Below, in pieces: positions 1 to 6,241 of a stretch of DNA of 6,419 nucleotides (its first letter is position 1; each line of letters begins with the position of its first letter). The notes beneath the pieces were generated by a model. It was not told the origin of the DNA. It ran no database searches and saw only the letters and a program-made list of their open reading frames with translations. A program made the translations under genes and the position numbers. The DNA comes from Vibrio sp. (GTDB lineage: Bacteria > Pseudomonadota > Gammaproteobacteria > Enterobacterales > Vibrionaceae). The stretch is taken from the NCBI GenBank assembly GCA_007124475.1, contig SLFB01000129.1:1-6419 (forward strand), read 5' to 3'.

Positions 1-591
1 AAACACATCCCTGTCAGCGCTAAAATTCGCTTAGGCTGGGAAGATCCTAATGACTGCTTTGAAATTGTCGATGCGGTCACTCAGGCGGGAGCCGATGAGC
101 TGACTGTTCATGCTCGCACCAAAGCGGGAGGCTATAAAGCCAGTGAAATTCAATGGGACTATATCGGGCAAATCCGCCAAAAAACGACTATCCCGTTAAT
201 CGCCAATGGGGAAATTTGGAATCATGCCGATGCACAAGCCTGTATCGAAACCACGGGGGTCGATTCTTTAATGGTTTGTCGTGGTGCGTTAAATATTCCC
301 AACCTAGGTAATATGGTCAAATATAATCACGCACCGATGGCTTGGGTTGATGTGGTGGATTTATTACTGGAATATTCGGCTTACGAAGTCAATGGCGATA
401 AAGGAAAATATTACCCCAACCGGGTTAAACAATGGTTTGCCTACTTACGTCAAGCGTATCCTGAAGCCGCTGAGTTATTTAGACAGATACGAACTTTGAC
501 TGAGGTTGATGTGATTATCTCCCATCTGCAAGCTTATCGTGAACAATTATCACGGCCAAACCATTTGCTGTTGTCGGCTGGCGACCAGTGA
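1..591 (+). CDS. dusC: tRNA-dihydrouridine(16) synthase DusC, C-terminal part (5' end outside window)
   Basis: This is an FMN-dependent enzyme that uses NADPH to reduce uridine to dihydrouridine in the tRNA D-loop; the DusC subfamily acts on U16. The frame is open from base 1 and gives 196 residues, against about 315 for the full E. coli protein, so roughly the first third, including the catalytic cysteine, lies upstream. In window residue numbers I see the flavin/tRNA-binding signatures SAKIRLGW (6-13, Lys8), VHARTK (36-41, His37), IANGEIW (67-73) and CRGALNIPN (93-101), followed by the helical C-terminal tRNA-binding domain (KQWFAYLRQAYPEAAELF). CRGALNIPNLG and the C-terminal domain resemble E. 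coli DusC more than DusA or DusB as I recall them. The last 13 or so residues (SRPNHLLLSAGDQ) have no counterpart in E. coli DusC from memory and overlap the ERIC-like repeat. The gene converges with yfbV. Confidence 0.93.
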   Translation, partial: KHIPVSAKIRLGWEDPNDCFEIVDAVTQAGADELTVHARTKAGGYKASEIQWDYIGQIRQKTTIPLIANGEIWNHADAQACIETTGVDSLMVCRGALNIPNLGNMVKYNHAPMAWVDVVDLLLEYSAYEVNGDKGKYYPNRVKQWFAYLRQAYPEAAELFRQIRTLTEVDVIISHLQAYREQLSRPNHLLLSAGDQ

Positions 592-677
592 GTTCCTGCC
601 CATGAGCATAGCCAAAAGATATGACTGGGGACTCACTCTCTTGCCGCCTACCTGCAACTCCAAGTGGTTTGAGTATA
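549..677. repeat. ERIC-like intergenic palindromic repeat overlapping the dusC stop
   Basis: This is an imperfect palindrome of about 125 bp, the usual size of an ERIC element. The outer arms CAAACCATTTG (557-567) and CAAGTGGTTTG (661-671) are complementary except for one position. The central arms AGTGAGTTCC (587-596) and GGGACTCACT (628-637) pair over 10 bp with one G-T. The right half reads GACTGGGGACTCACTCTC, then TTGCCGCCTACCTGCAACTC, then a GAGTATA end, which matches ERIC/IRU right-half sequence as I recall it from enterobacteria and Vibrio. ERICs are non-autonomous repeats that lie in transcribed intergenic DNA and fold in RNA; in this position one would fold in both the dusC and yfbV 3' ends. 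The exact ends are uncertain by several bases, and the left half is more degenerate than the right. Identification is from memory of the consensus, without a search. Confidence 0.75.
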
Positions 678-705
678 GTAGACGAGTTATTTACCACCTA
701 CGCTT

Positions 706-1158
706 CTAAAACCAACGCTCCAATGCGCTTTTGTCTAACTGACGAAAAGCGCGGTTCAAGACTAAAGCTAACTCTTTATAACGCGGCTTTGCTTTGACGG
801 GTTCCAGCGCAAAACCAGTCTCAACAATTTTTTGGTGTAACTCACGATACCAACCCGCTAAGGAAGGCGGAAGTTGCGTGTTGGCACGGCTACCAAGCCA
901 CCAAATACCTTGTAATGGTAAGCTGATTGCGAACAAAGCGATGACGATGGTTTGTGGCATGGCTTGCAGATTATGAAAACTCATTTGGGTTAACACACTG
1001 ATGGCTGCAATCGCTGGCATGACTTTAATACCAAAACGAGTCGCTTTAATGATACGCGGTTCTGGGAACAGCAAGTTGAGTTCTTTGCGCATCGGCCACG
1101 TATCCATGTACTTCTGCCCATCTCTCAAACTGTGGATGATTCCTACTTTATTGGCCAT
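706..1158 (-). CDS. yfbV: YfbV family (UPF0208) inner-membrane protein
   Basis: This is a 150-residue protein matching YfbV/UPF0208, which is about 150 residues in E. coli and lies next to ackA in many gammaproteobacteria. Diagnostic stretches are DGQKYMDTWPMRKEL near the N-terminus, SLPLQGIWWLG (79-89), and the C-terminal KPRYKELALVLNRAFRQLDK. Two hydrophobic helices are visible at about 43-60 and 69-88, joined by a short loop, with a basic/amphipathic C-terminal domain of about 60 residues; there is no signal peptide. The biochemical function is not established; in E. coli YfbV has been linked to insulation of the Ter macrodomain from flanking chromosome regions. The start is well supported: AAGGAGAA lies 7 bases upstream of the ATG when measured from GGAG. 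The gene is divergent from ackA and convergent with dusC. Confidence 0.93.
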   Translation of the reverse strand: MANKVGIIHSLRDGQKYMDTWPMRKELNLLFPEPRIIKATRFGIKVMPAIAAISVLTQMSFHNLQAMPQTIVIALFAISLPLQGIWWLGSRANTQLPPSLAGWYRELHQKIVETGFALEPVKAKPRYKELALVLNRAFRQLDKSALERWF

Positions 1159-1163
1159 AGCGG

Positions 1164-1171
1164 TTCTCCTT
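1164..1171 (-). promoter_or_regulatory. Ribosome binding site of yfbV
   Basis: AAGGAGAA on the minus strand, close to the full anti-Shine-Dalgarno complement. The GGAG core ends 7 bases before the ATG at 1158, which fixes the start of yfbV. Confidence 0.8.
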
Positions 1172-1189
1172 CCATCGGATGAGCCCAGT

Positions 1190-1217
1190 ATTAAAATTTA
1201 GTTTAATCATTCAACAA
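1190..1217 (-). promoter_or_regulatory. Candidate sigma70 promoter of yfbV
   Basis: On the minus strand TTGTTG (1217-1212) and TTTAAT (1195-1190) are separated by 16 bp. This gives a -35/-10 pair with 4 of 6 and 5 of 6 consensus matches, about 30 bp upstream of the yfbV start. The surrounding DNA is AT-rich. This is a pattern match only. Confidence 0.45.
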
Positions 1218-1263
1218 ATCGCGTAAAAAATTGACGAATGCTAATATAGTTTCAAATTTTTTT

Positions 1264-1272
1264 TGTTATAAT
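1264..1272 (+). promoter_or_regulatory. Extended -10 promoter element upstream of ackA
   Basis: TGTTATAAT is a perfect extended -10 (TG-n-TATAAT), preceded by a T-rich tract. No good -35 hexamer lies 16-18 bp upstream, as is common for extended -10 promoters; the TTGACG at 1231-1236 is too far away (30 bp). Transcription would start near 1279-1280 and give a leader of about 230 nt before ackA. Confidence 0.55.
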
Positions 1273-1423
1273 GGTCCATTATCGCTATCCTCAGCGGACT
1301 CTCAATCTTATTGTTGCCGTTATTTACAATTTAGGCAACCTTAAGACGATACCAGCAAGGAATGCGTCGACGGTTATACTGATTCAGTCACGTCTCTATT
1401 ATATACGGATATTCACCGTGTTA

Positions 1424-1437
1424 TTGATCAAGATTAG
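1424..1437 (+). promoter_or_regulatory. Weak FNR-like site in the ackA leader
   Basis: TTGAT-CAAG-ATTAG matches the FNR consensus TTGAT-N4-ATCAA at 8 of 10 positions; the left half is perfect and the right half has two mismatches. Oxygen control of ackA would be biologically sensible, but one degenerate match in AT-rich DNA could be chance. If the promoter at 1264-1272 is the main one, the site lies downstream of the start. Confidence 0.2.
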
Positions 1438-1509
1438 TTCTCACTTTTTGTTGATTCAGCTATTCTTGTGGTTAAATTTCATCCTAACTGATTATACAGG
1501 TAGTTATAC

Positions 1510-2706
1510 ATGTCAAAGCTAGTTTTAGTTTTAAACTGCGGTAGTTCTTCGCTCAAGTTTGCGGTTGTTGATGCAGAAAACGGTAATGAGCATCTTTCTG
1601 GTCTGGCTGAGTGCCTGCACCTTCCTGAAGCACGCATCAAATGGAAACTTGATGGTAAACACGAAGCTCAATTGGGTAACGGTGCCGCGCATGAAGAAGC
1701 GCTAGCATTCATGGTAGAAACCATCCTTGCTTCAAAACCTGAACTAGCTGAAAACCTAGCTGCTATCGGTCACCGCGTAGTACACGGTGGTGAGCAATTT
1801 ACTCAATCAGCTTTAATTGATGATGCCGTGATGAAGGGTATCGAAGACGCAGCAACCTTCGCGCCTCTGCACAACCCAGCACACATCATCGGTATTAACG
1901 CGGCGAAAAAAGCGTTCCCGAACCTAAAAAATGTGGCTGTTTTTGATACGGCTTTCCATCAGACCATGCCTGAAGAAGCCTTCCTGTACGCGCTTCCTTA
2001 TAATCTTTACAAAGAGCATGGCATTCGTCGATACGGCATGCATGGTACCTCTCACCTATTTATCGCTCGTGAAGCCGCTGAGCGTTTAGGTAAACCAGCT
2101 AATGAGCTAAACATCATTAACTGTCATTTAGGTAACGGTGCTTCAGTTTGTGCCATTAAAAATGGTCAATCAGTAGATACTTCAATGGGCTTAACCCCAC
2201 TGGAAGGTCTAGTCATGGGCACCCGTTGTGGTGATATTGATCCTGCGATCATTTTCCACTTGCATGATGCACTAGGTTACTCTGTTGAACAAATCAACAC
2301 CATGCTAACCAAAGAGTCTGGCCTACAAGGCTTAACTCAAGTGACTTCAGATTGCCGTTTTGTTGAAGATAACTACGGCGAAAAAGAAGAAGCGACCCGC
2401 GCAATGGATGTATTCTGCCATCGCCTAGCGAAATATGTGGCTGGTTACACTGCCAGCCTTGATGGCCGTTTAGACGCTATCGTCTTTACTGGTGGTATCG
2501 GTGAAAACTCTGGCCCAATCCGTGAAATGGTATTAAACCGTTTAGCTATCTTTGGTATTGAAGTCGATGGTGATGCTAACCTGAAAGCCCGCTTTGGCGG
2601 TGAAGGTGTCATCACTACAGCCAACAGTCGTATCCCTGCGATGGTTATCTCGACTAACGAAGAGCTAGTGATTGCTGAAGATACTGCACGTTTAGCTGGT
2701 ATCTAA
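1510..2706 (+). CDS. ackA: Acetate kinase
   Basis: AckA catalyses acetyl phosphate + ADP to acetate + ATP, reversibly, in the cytoplasm. It works with Pta in overflow/fermentative acetate production and in low-affinity acetate activation. At 398 residues it has the usual family length (about 400). Motifs of the ASKHA-fold kinase are all present: LNCGSSSLKF (8-17), HRVVHGG (88-94, Arg89), VFDTAFHQ (144-151, catalytic Asp146), HGTSHLF (178-184, His178), the GNGAS phosphate loop in NCHLGNGASVCAI, TRCGDIDPA (Arg239), FTGGIGENS (326-334) and the metal-binding Glu in STNEE (Glu384). No key residue is missing. The ATG has only a modest ribosome site (ACAGG, with AGG 9 bases upstream), but MSKLVLVLNCGSSS is the expected N-terminus. 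It is first in the ackA-pta operon and divergent from yfbV. Confidence 0.98.
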   Translation: MSKLVLVLNCGSSSLKFAVVDAENGNEHLSGLAECLHLPEARIKWKLDGKHEAQLGNGAAHEEALAFMVETILASKPELAENLAAIGHRVVHGGEQFTQSALIDDAVMKGIEDAATFAPLHNPAHIIGINAAKKAFPNLKNVAVFDTAFHQTMPEEAFLYALPYNLYKEHGIRRYGMHGTSHLFIAREAAERLGKPANELNIINCHLGNGASVCAIKNGQSVDTSMGLTPLEGLVMGTRCGDIDPAIIFHLHDALGYSVEQINTMLTKESGLQGLTQVTSDCRFVEDNYGEKEEATRAMDVFCHRLAKYVAGYTASLDGRLDAIVFTGGIGENSGPIREMVLNRLAIFGIEVDGDANLKARFGGEGVITTANSRIPAMVISTNEELVIAEDTARLAGI

Positions 2707-2727
2707 TCGCCTGATCAGATCAATTTT

Positions 2728-2760
2728 ATTGGCGAGCCGCTAAGCATTCGGTTCGCCAAT
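2728..2760 (+). terminator. Strong hairpin after ackA without a U-tract
   Basis: A 12-bp stem is formed by 2728-2739 and 2749-2760 with a 9-nt loop. The single non-Watson-Crick pair is G2736-T2752, a G-U pair in ackA RNA but an A-C mismatch in the opposite strand, so the hairpin suits the plus-strand transcript. The following bases are AAAGTAATCC, not a T-run, so it is not a standard intrinsic terminator. It begins 21 bases after the ackA stop. A role in mRNA 3'-end protection, processing or partial termination between ackA and pta is inferred. Confidence 0.5.
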
Positions 2761-2801
2761 AAAGTAATCCATCTAAGCCAAATATCTAGGGGCTCAAGAC
2801 C

Positions 2802-2816
2802 TATTCCTATGGAATA
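2802..2816 (+). repeat. Short inverted repeat in the ackA-pta gap
   Basis: TATTCC-tat-GGAATA is a perfect 6-bp inverted repeat with a 3-base spacer. It is too short to be confident about and has no recognised factor, but it sits between the larger hairpin (2728-2760) and the 20-bp repeat (2839-2858). Confidence 0.3.
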
Positions 2817-2838
2817 CGGCGTTGGGCTTTGTTCATGT

Positions 2839-2858
2839 CAATCTAACCGATTAGATTG
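2839..2858. promoter_or_regulatory. Perfect 20-bp inverted repeat upstream of pta
   Basis: CAATCTAA and TTAGATTG are exact reverse complements around a 4-base spacer CCGA. The repeat ends 13 bases before the GAGG ribosome site of pta and 27 bases before its ATG. It could be an operator for a dimeric regulator or an RNA hairpin that modulates pta translation; the AT-rich stem would be only moderately stable. I do not recognise it as the site of a known factor. Confidence 0.45.
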
Positions 2859-2871
2859 TTTCAATAGTGTT

Positions 2872-2875
2872 GAGG
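2872..2875 (+). promoter_or_regulatory. Ribosome binding site of pta
   Basis: GAGG lies 10 bases upstream of the ATG at 2886. The spacing is slightly long but acceptable. It supports the pta start, which also gives the family's typical MSRTIMLIP N-terminus. Confidence 0.55.
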
Positions 2876-2885
2876 TACTTTACGC

Positions 2886-5030
2886 ATGTCCCGTACTATT
2901 ATGCTTATCCCAATCAGTGCTGGTGTTGGTTTAACCAGCGTGAGCATGGGACTTTTGCGCGCTATGGAGCGCAAAGGTGTAAGCGTTTCTTTTTACAAGC
3001 CAATTTCACAGCCTCGTCATGGTGGCGATCAGCCTGATTTAACATCAACCATTATTCGCCACAGCAGCGATATCAAAATCGCGGATCCAATGCCAATGTC
3101 AGCGGCCGAAGCTCTGATTGGTGGCGAGAAAATGGATGTTTTGCTTGAAACCGTCGTTGAGCGTTATAACCAGGTCATCGTTGACTCAGAAGTGACTTTA
3201 ATTGAAGGCTTAGTCCCGACTCGCAAGCATCCATTCGCGAATCAAGTGAATGCTGAAATTGCCAAAACCTTAGGCGCTGAAATTGTCTTTGTCGCCACGC
3301 CTGGCACCGATAATCCAACGCAACTTAAAGAGCGTATTGAAGTCGCCTGCTCTAACTTCGGCGGTACTAAGAATAAAAACATTTCTGGTGTCGTGATCAA
3401 CAAGCTTAATGCTCCAGTTGATGAAGCTGGCCGTACCCGCCCTGATCTCTCTGAAATTTTTGATGATGCTGATGGCGCTAAACAAGCTAACGTTGAAGTG
3501 ATGCAGATCTTCAACAGCAGCCCTATCCGCGTGTTAGGCTGTGTGCCTTGGAGCATTGATCTCATTGCGACACGTGCGATTGATATGGCGAAGCACTTAA
3601 ATGCTGAAATCATTAATGCCGGTGAGATCAACAGCCGTCGTATTAAGAGCATTACTTTCTGCGCTCGTTCTATTCCAAATATGATCGAGCATTTCAAGCC
3701 TGGTTCACTGTTAGTAACATCAGCAGACCGTCCAGATGTCATTGTTGCTGCTGCACTTGCTGCAATGAATGGGGTAGAAATTGGTGCGGTATTGCTAACC
3801 GGTGGTTATGATATTCCTCAAGAACTCGTATCACTCTGCAAGCCAGCTTTTGATACTGGCTTACCTATCTTTAAAGCTCAAGGTAACACTTGGCAAACCT
3901 CACTGAACTTACAAAGCTTTAGCTTAGAAGTTCCTGCTGATGATAAAGAGCGTATTGAATTTGTTAGTGAGCACGTTGCTAGCCATATTGATGGTCCATG
4001 GATTGATTCGCTGACGGAAGGCACACAAGCCACCCGTCGCTTGAGTCCACCAGCATTCCGTTATCAACTGACTGAATTTGCACGCCGCGCCAATAAGCGA
4101 ATTGTATTACCAGAAGGTGACGAACCACGTACTATCAAAGCCGCTGCGATCTGTGCTGAACGTGGTATTGCGAAGTGCGTTTTACTGGGTAACCCAGAAG
4201 AAATCAAACGTGTTGCAGCACTGCAAGGGGTTGAACTTGGTGCTGGCGTTGAGATCATCGATGCCGAAGCAGTACGTGAAAACTATGTTGCGCGCTTGGT
4301 AGAGCTACGTGGTGCGAAAGGCATGACTGAAGTGGTTGCCCGTGAGAAACTGGAAGATTCGGTATTCCTTGGCACCATGATGCTAGAAGCCGATGAAGTT
4401 GATGGTCTTGTTTCTGGTGCAGTACATACAACAGCCAATACTATTGTACCGCCATTCCAGATCATCAAAACCGCGCCCAATGCGTCGATTGTATCTTCTG
4501 TATTCTTTATGCTATTACCAGACCAAGTGCTGGTGTACGGTGACTGTGCGATTAACCCAGATCCTACCGCTGAGCAATTGGCTGAGATTGCCATTCAATC
4601 GGCAGATTCTGCGGCAGCTTTCGGTATTGAGCCTCGCGTTGCGATGATCTCTTACTCAACGGGTACATCGGGTAAAGGTGCAGATGTAGATAAAGTCCGT
4701 GAAGCAACTCGTCTTGCGCAAGAAAAACGTCCTGATCTGATCATCGACGGACCGCTACAATACGATGCAGCCATCATGGAAAATGTTGCGGCTTCTAAAG
4801 CACCAAACTCTCCAGTTGCAGGTAAAGCTACCGTGTTTGTCTTCCCTGATCTCAACACAGGTAATACTACTTATAAAGCGGTACAGCGTTCTGCAGATCT
4901 CGTTTCTATCGGTCCAATGCTACAAGGCATGCGTAAACCGGTTAACGATTTATCTCGTGGCGCTTTGGTTGACGATATCGTCTACACCATCGCGTTGACC
5001 GCAATTCAAGCCGACCAAGAGCAAAAATAA
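2886..5030 (+). CDS. pta: Phosphate acetyltransferase (long, three-domain type)
   Basis: Pta interconverts acetyl-CoA + phosphate and acetyl phosphate + CoA in the cytoplasm and supplies or consumes the substrate of AckA. At 714 residues it is the long proteobacterial type (E. coli Pta is also about 714). An N-terminal P-loop-like, BioD-related domain (about 1-200) starts MSRTIMLIPISAGVGLTSVSMGLLRAMERKG; as is usual in this family the loop is degenerate. A DRTGG-type regulatory domain (about 220-340) contains SADRPDVIVAAALAAMNG. The catalytic C-terminal PTA domain (about 390-712) contains RIVLPEGDEPRT (405-416), VYGDCAINPDPTAEQLA (from 550) and the active-site ISYSTGTSGKGADVDKV (588-604). No truncation or frameshift is seen. 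The long-type N-terminal domains are known in E. coli to mediate allosteric control by NADH and pyruvate. It follows ackA after 179 bp and ends at a strong terminator. Confidence 0.98.
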   Translation: MSRTIMLIPISAGVGLTSVSMGLLRAMERKGVSVSFYKPISQPRHGGDQPDLTSTIIRHSSDIKIADPMPMSAAEALIGGEKMDVLLETVVERYNQVIVDSEVTLIEGLVPTRKHPFANQVNAEIAKTLGAEIVFVATPGTDNPTQLKERIEVACSNFGGTKNKNISGVVINKLNAPVDEAGRTRPDLSEIFDDADGAKQANVEVMQIFNSSPIRVLGCVPWSIDLIATRAIDMAKHLNAEIINAGEINSRRIKSITFCARSIPNMIEHFKPGSLLVTSADRPDVIVAAALAAMNGVEIGAVLLTGGYDIPQELVSLCKPAFDTGLPIFKAQGNTWQTSLNLQSFSLEVPADDKERIEFVSEHVASHIDGPWIDSLTEGTQATRRLSPPAFRYQLTEFARRANKRIVLPEGDEPRTIKAAAICAERGIAKCVLLGNPEEIKRVAALQGVELGAGVEIIDAEAVRENYVARLVELRGAKGMTEVVAREKLEDSVFLGTMMLEADEVDGLVSGAVHTTANTIVPPFQIIKTAPNASIVSSVFFMLLPDQVLVYGDCAINPDPTAEQLAEIAIQSADSAAAFGIEPRVAMISYSTGTSGKGADVDKVREATRLAQEKRPDLIIDGPLQYDAAIMENVAASKAPNSPVAGKATVFVFPDLNTGNTTYKAVQRSADLVSIGPMLQGMRKPVNDLSRGALVDDIVYTIALTAIQADQEQK

Positions 5031-5068
5031 TTGAAATAATTTCTGCTCACGGTGAATGAAAGACAACA

Positions 5069-5096
5069 GCCCTCGATTAACATCGAGGGCTTTTTT
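5069..5096 (+). terminator. Intrinsic terminator of ackA-pta, probably bidirectional
   Basis: GCCCTCGAT (5069-5077) and ATCGAGGGC (5082-5090) form a perfect 9-bp GC-rich stem with a TAAC loop, followed directly by six T (5091-5096). It lies 38 bases after the pta stop. It also sits 11 bases beyond the stop of the converging minus-strand gene; read that way the tail is TGTTGTCTTTC, which is U-rich enough that it may terminate both genes. Confidence 0.93.
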
Positions 5097-5107
5097 AATC
5101 ATGGTAA

Positions 5108-6076
5108 TCAAAGGCTTGATGCTATCGATTCAGTTAGCTTTTCACGGCCGTGGGGGCTGTCAAGATCAAGTTCTGGACCTATTGGCACCACTTGAGTTGG
5201 GTTAATCATAGTATGACTAAAATAATAATGCCGTTTGATATGATAAAAGTCAGTCGTCTCACGTACCCCTGGGTGTTGATACAATTCTTTAAGGTAAGCG
5301 TTAAGATGGGGGTAATCCGCAATCCGCCGCTTATTACATTTAAAATGCCCCACATAAACCGCATCAAAACGAATGAGAGTGGTAAATAAGCGCCAATCTG
5401 CTTCCGTTAATGTTTTGCCTGCCAAATAACGGTAATTAGCCAAATGTTGTTCGACCTTATCGAGCGCGGCAAACAGTGCGTTATAAGCCTGTTGATAGGC
5501 TGCCTGAGTGGTGGCAAAACCACAGCGATAAACACCATTATTTATGTTGGGATAAATAAAGGCATTCCACTCATCAATCACTGGCTGCAATACGGCTGGG
5601 TAATAATCAGCTTGATTGCCAGTCAATGAATTGAACGCTGAGTTAAACATGCGAATAATATCTGCCGATTCGTTACTGACGATGGTTTGAGTTTGCTTAT
5701 CCCACAATACTGGTACTGTTACCCTACCAGTATAATCGACTTTGGCTTGAGTATAGAGTTGATGTAAAAAACGATGCCCAAATAACGGTTCGGGGATACC
5801 AAACTGCCAGCCATGGCTCAGCATATCAGGGCAAACGACCGTTACGTCAATATGGTCTGTCAGCTGTTTTAACTCTCGGAAAATTAACGTGCGGTGCGCC
5901 CATGGGCAGGCTAAAGAAACGTAAAGATGATAGCGACCTGAATCGGGAGTGAATCGAGCATTCGGTGTGTTTTCTATCCAATGGCGAAAGCCTGCGTCTT
6001 CACGCACAAACTGTCCATTGCTCTGTTTGGTATCATACCAAACATCCTGCCATTGCCCTGCCACTAATCTGCCCAT
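5108..6076 (-). CDS. Glutathionyl-hydroquinone reductase (Ecm4/YqjG-type glutathione transferase)
   Basis: This family reduces glutathionyl-hydroquinones and related glutathione conjugates with a catalytic cysteine, releasing oxidised glutathione; it is a cytoplasmic Xi-class GST. From the chosen ATG it is 322 residues (E. coli YqjG is about 328). The thioredoxin-like domain holds the active-site LACPWAHR (Cys57), the VPVLWD segment with the glutathione-binding Pro122, and SNESADIIRMFN (NES at 135-137, binding the gamma-glutamyl end). An all-helical C-terminal domain follows (TEADWRLFTTLIRFDAVYVGHFKCN). The ATG at 6076 is preferred over the upstream GTG at 6112 because GAGAGG lies 5 bases before it and MGRLVAGQW is the usual family N-terminus. 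It is a single gene converging on pta. The physiological substrate here cannot be told. Confidence 0.9.
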   Translation of the reverse strand: MGRLVAGQWQDVWYDTKQSNGQFVREDAGFRHWIENTPNARFTPDSGRYHLYVSLACPWAHRTLIFRELKQLTDHIDVTVVCPDMLSHGWQFGIPEPLFGHRFLHQLYTQAKVDYTGRVTVPVLWDKQTQTIVSNESADIIRMFNSAFNSLTGNQADYYPAVLQPVIDEWNAFIYPNINNGVYRCGFATTQAAYQQAYNALFAALDKVEQHLANYRYLAGKTLTEADWRLFTTLIRFDAVYVGHFKCNKRRIADYPHLNAYLKELYQHPGVRETTDFYHIKRHYYFSHTMINPTQVVPIGPELDLDSPHGREKLTESIASSL

Positions 6077-6081
6077 GATGA

Positions 6082-6087
6082 CCTCTC
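6082..6087 (-). promoter_or_regulatory. Ribosome binding site deciding the reductase start
   Basis: GAGAGG on the minus strand lies 5 bases upstream of the ATG at 6076. It lies inside the longer reading frame that could begin at GTG 6112, and favours the shorter protein. Confidence 0.65.
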
Positions 6088-6120
6088 TTCGGGTATTTTT
6101 ATGATTCAACACGAGTAATC

Positions 6121-6126
6121 AGTATA
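6121..6126 (-). promoter_or_regulatory. Possible -10 box of the reductase gene
   Basis: TATACT on the minus strand lies 44 bases upstream of the chosen start codon. No convincing -35 hexamer is present 16-18 bp further up, so this is only a candidate. Confidence 0.25.
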
Positions 6127-6195
6127 AAGTGAACCGATAAGAAGAGTAGCGAGCAGAGTTGGCCTAGATGTTCAAAATTTTTGATGGTTTATGAA

Positions 6196-6228
6196 ACAAT
6201 ACCCCAATATTTACTATTGGAGTATTGT
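6196..6228 (-). terminator. Hairpin downstream of oppF, possible transcript end
   Basis: Arms 6228-6215 and 6209-6196 form a 14-bp stem with a 5-nt loop. The one irregular pair is U-G in minus-strand RNA but a C-A mismatch in plus-strand RNA, so the structure fits the oppF transcript. It starts 13 bases after the oppF stop. The tail reads TTGTTTCATAAACC in minus-strand sense, counting the last four stem bases, so the U-tract is poor. It may be a weak terminator or a 3'-end stabiliser for the opp mRNA. Confidence 0.5.
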
Positions 6229-6241
6229 GAATGCAAACTGA

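Larger units (their letters stand above)
1159..1509. other. Divergent yfbV/ackA intergenic region and long ackA leader
   Basis: This 351-bp stretch has no credible gene. Its left part (about 1190-1265) is very AT-rich, with a run of eight T at 1257-1264, and holds the yfbV promoter and the ackA extended -10 element. The right part (about 1280-1509) would be a transcribed ackA leader of around 230 nt if that promoter is used. Within the leader I see an 11-bp palindrome ACTGA-T-TCAGT (1378-1388), an FNR-like sequence (1424-1437) and a weak second promoter candidate, TTGATT (1451-1456) with TAAATT (1473-1478) at 16 bp. A frame open from ATG 1271 runs into ackA but does not look like a gene. I recognise no riboswitch or small RNA here. 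Confidence 0.6.

Noticed and set aside
515..697. 60-codon minus-strand frame between dusC and yfbV
   Set aside because: It is made mostly of the ERIC-like repeat and the reverse of dusC, and has no identifiable ribosome site or family resemblance.
1231..1272. TTGACG (1231-1236) paired with TATAAT (1267-1272) as a standard promoter
   Set aside because: The 30-bp spacing is incompatible with sigma70; the TATAAT is better explained as an extended -10 element.
1271..1522. 83-codon frame in the ackA leader
   Set aside because: Its ATG begins inside the -10 box (1267-1272), so the predicted transcript would lack it. No ribosome site precedes it, the residues resemble translated AT-rich DNA, and it runs into ackA in another frame.
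2711..2723. CTGATCAGATCAA after ackA as an FNR site
   Set aside because: The half-sites are separated by 3 instead of 4 bases and the first base of the left half does not match.
3242..3742. 166-codon frame antisense to pta
   Set aside because: It lies wholly inside the conserved pta coding region and its residues resemble no family I recognise; it is a codon-usage shadow of pta.
6077..6112. Upstream GTG start adding 12 residues to the reductase
   Set aside because: The ribosome site at 6082-6087 lies within this extension, and the added residues MLNHKNTRREVI do not look like the family N-terminus, which begins near MGRLV.
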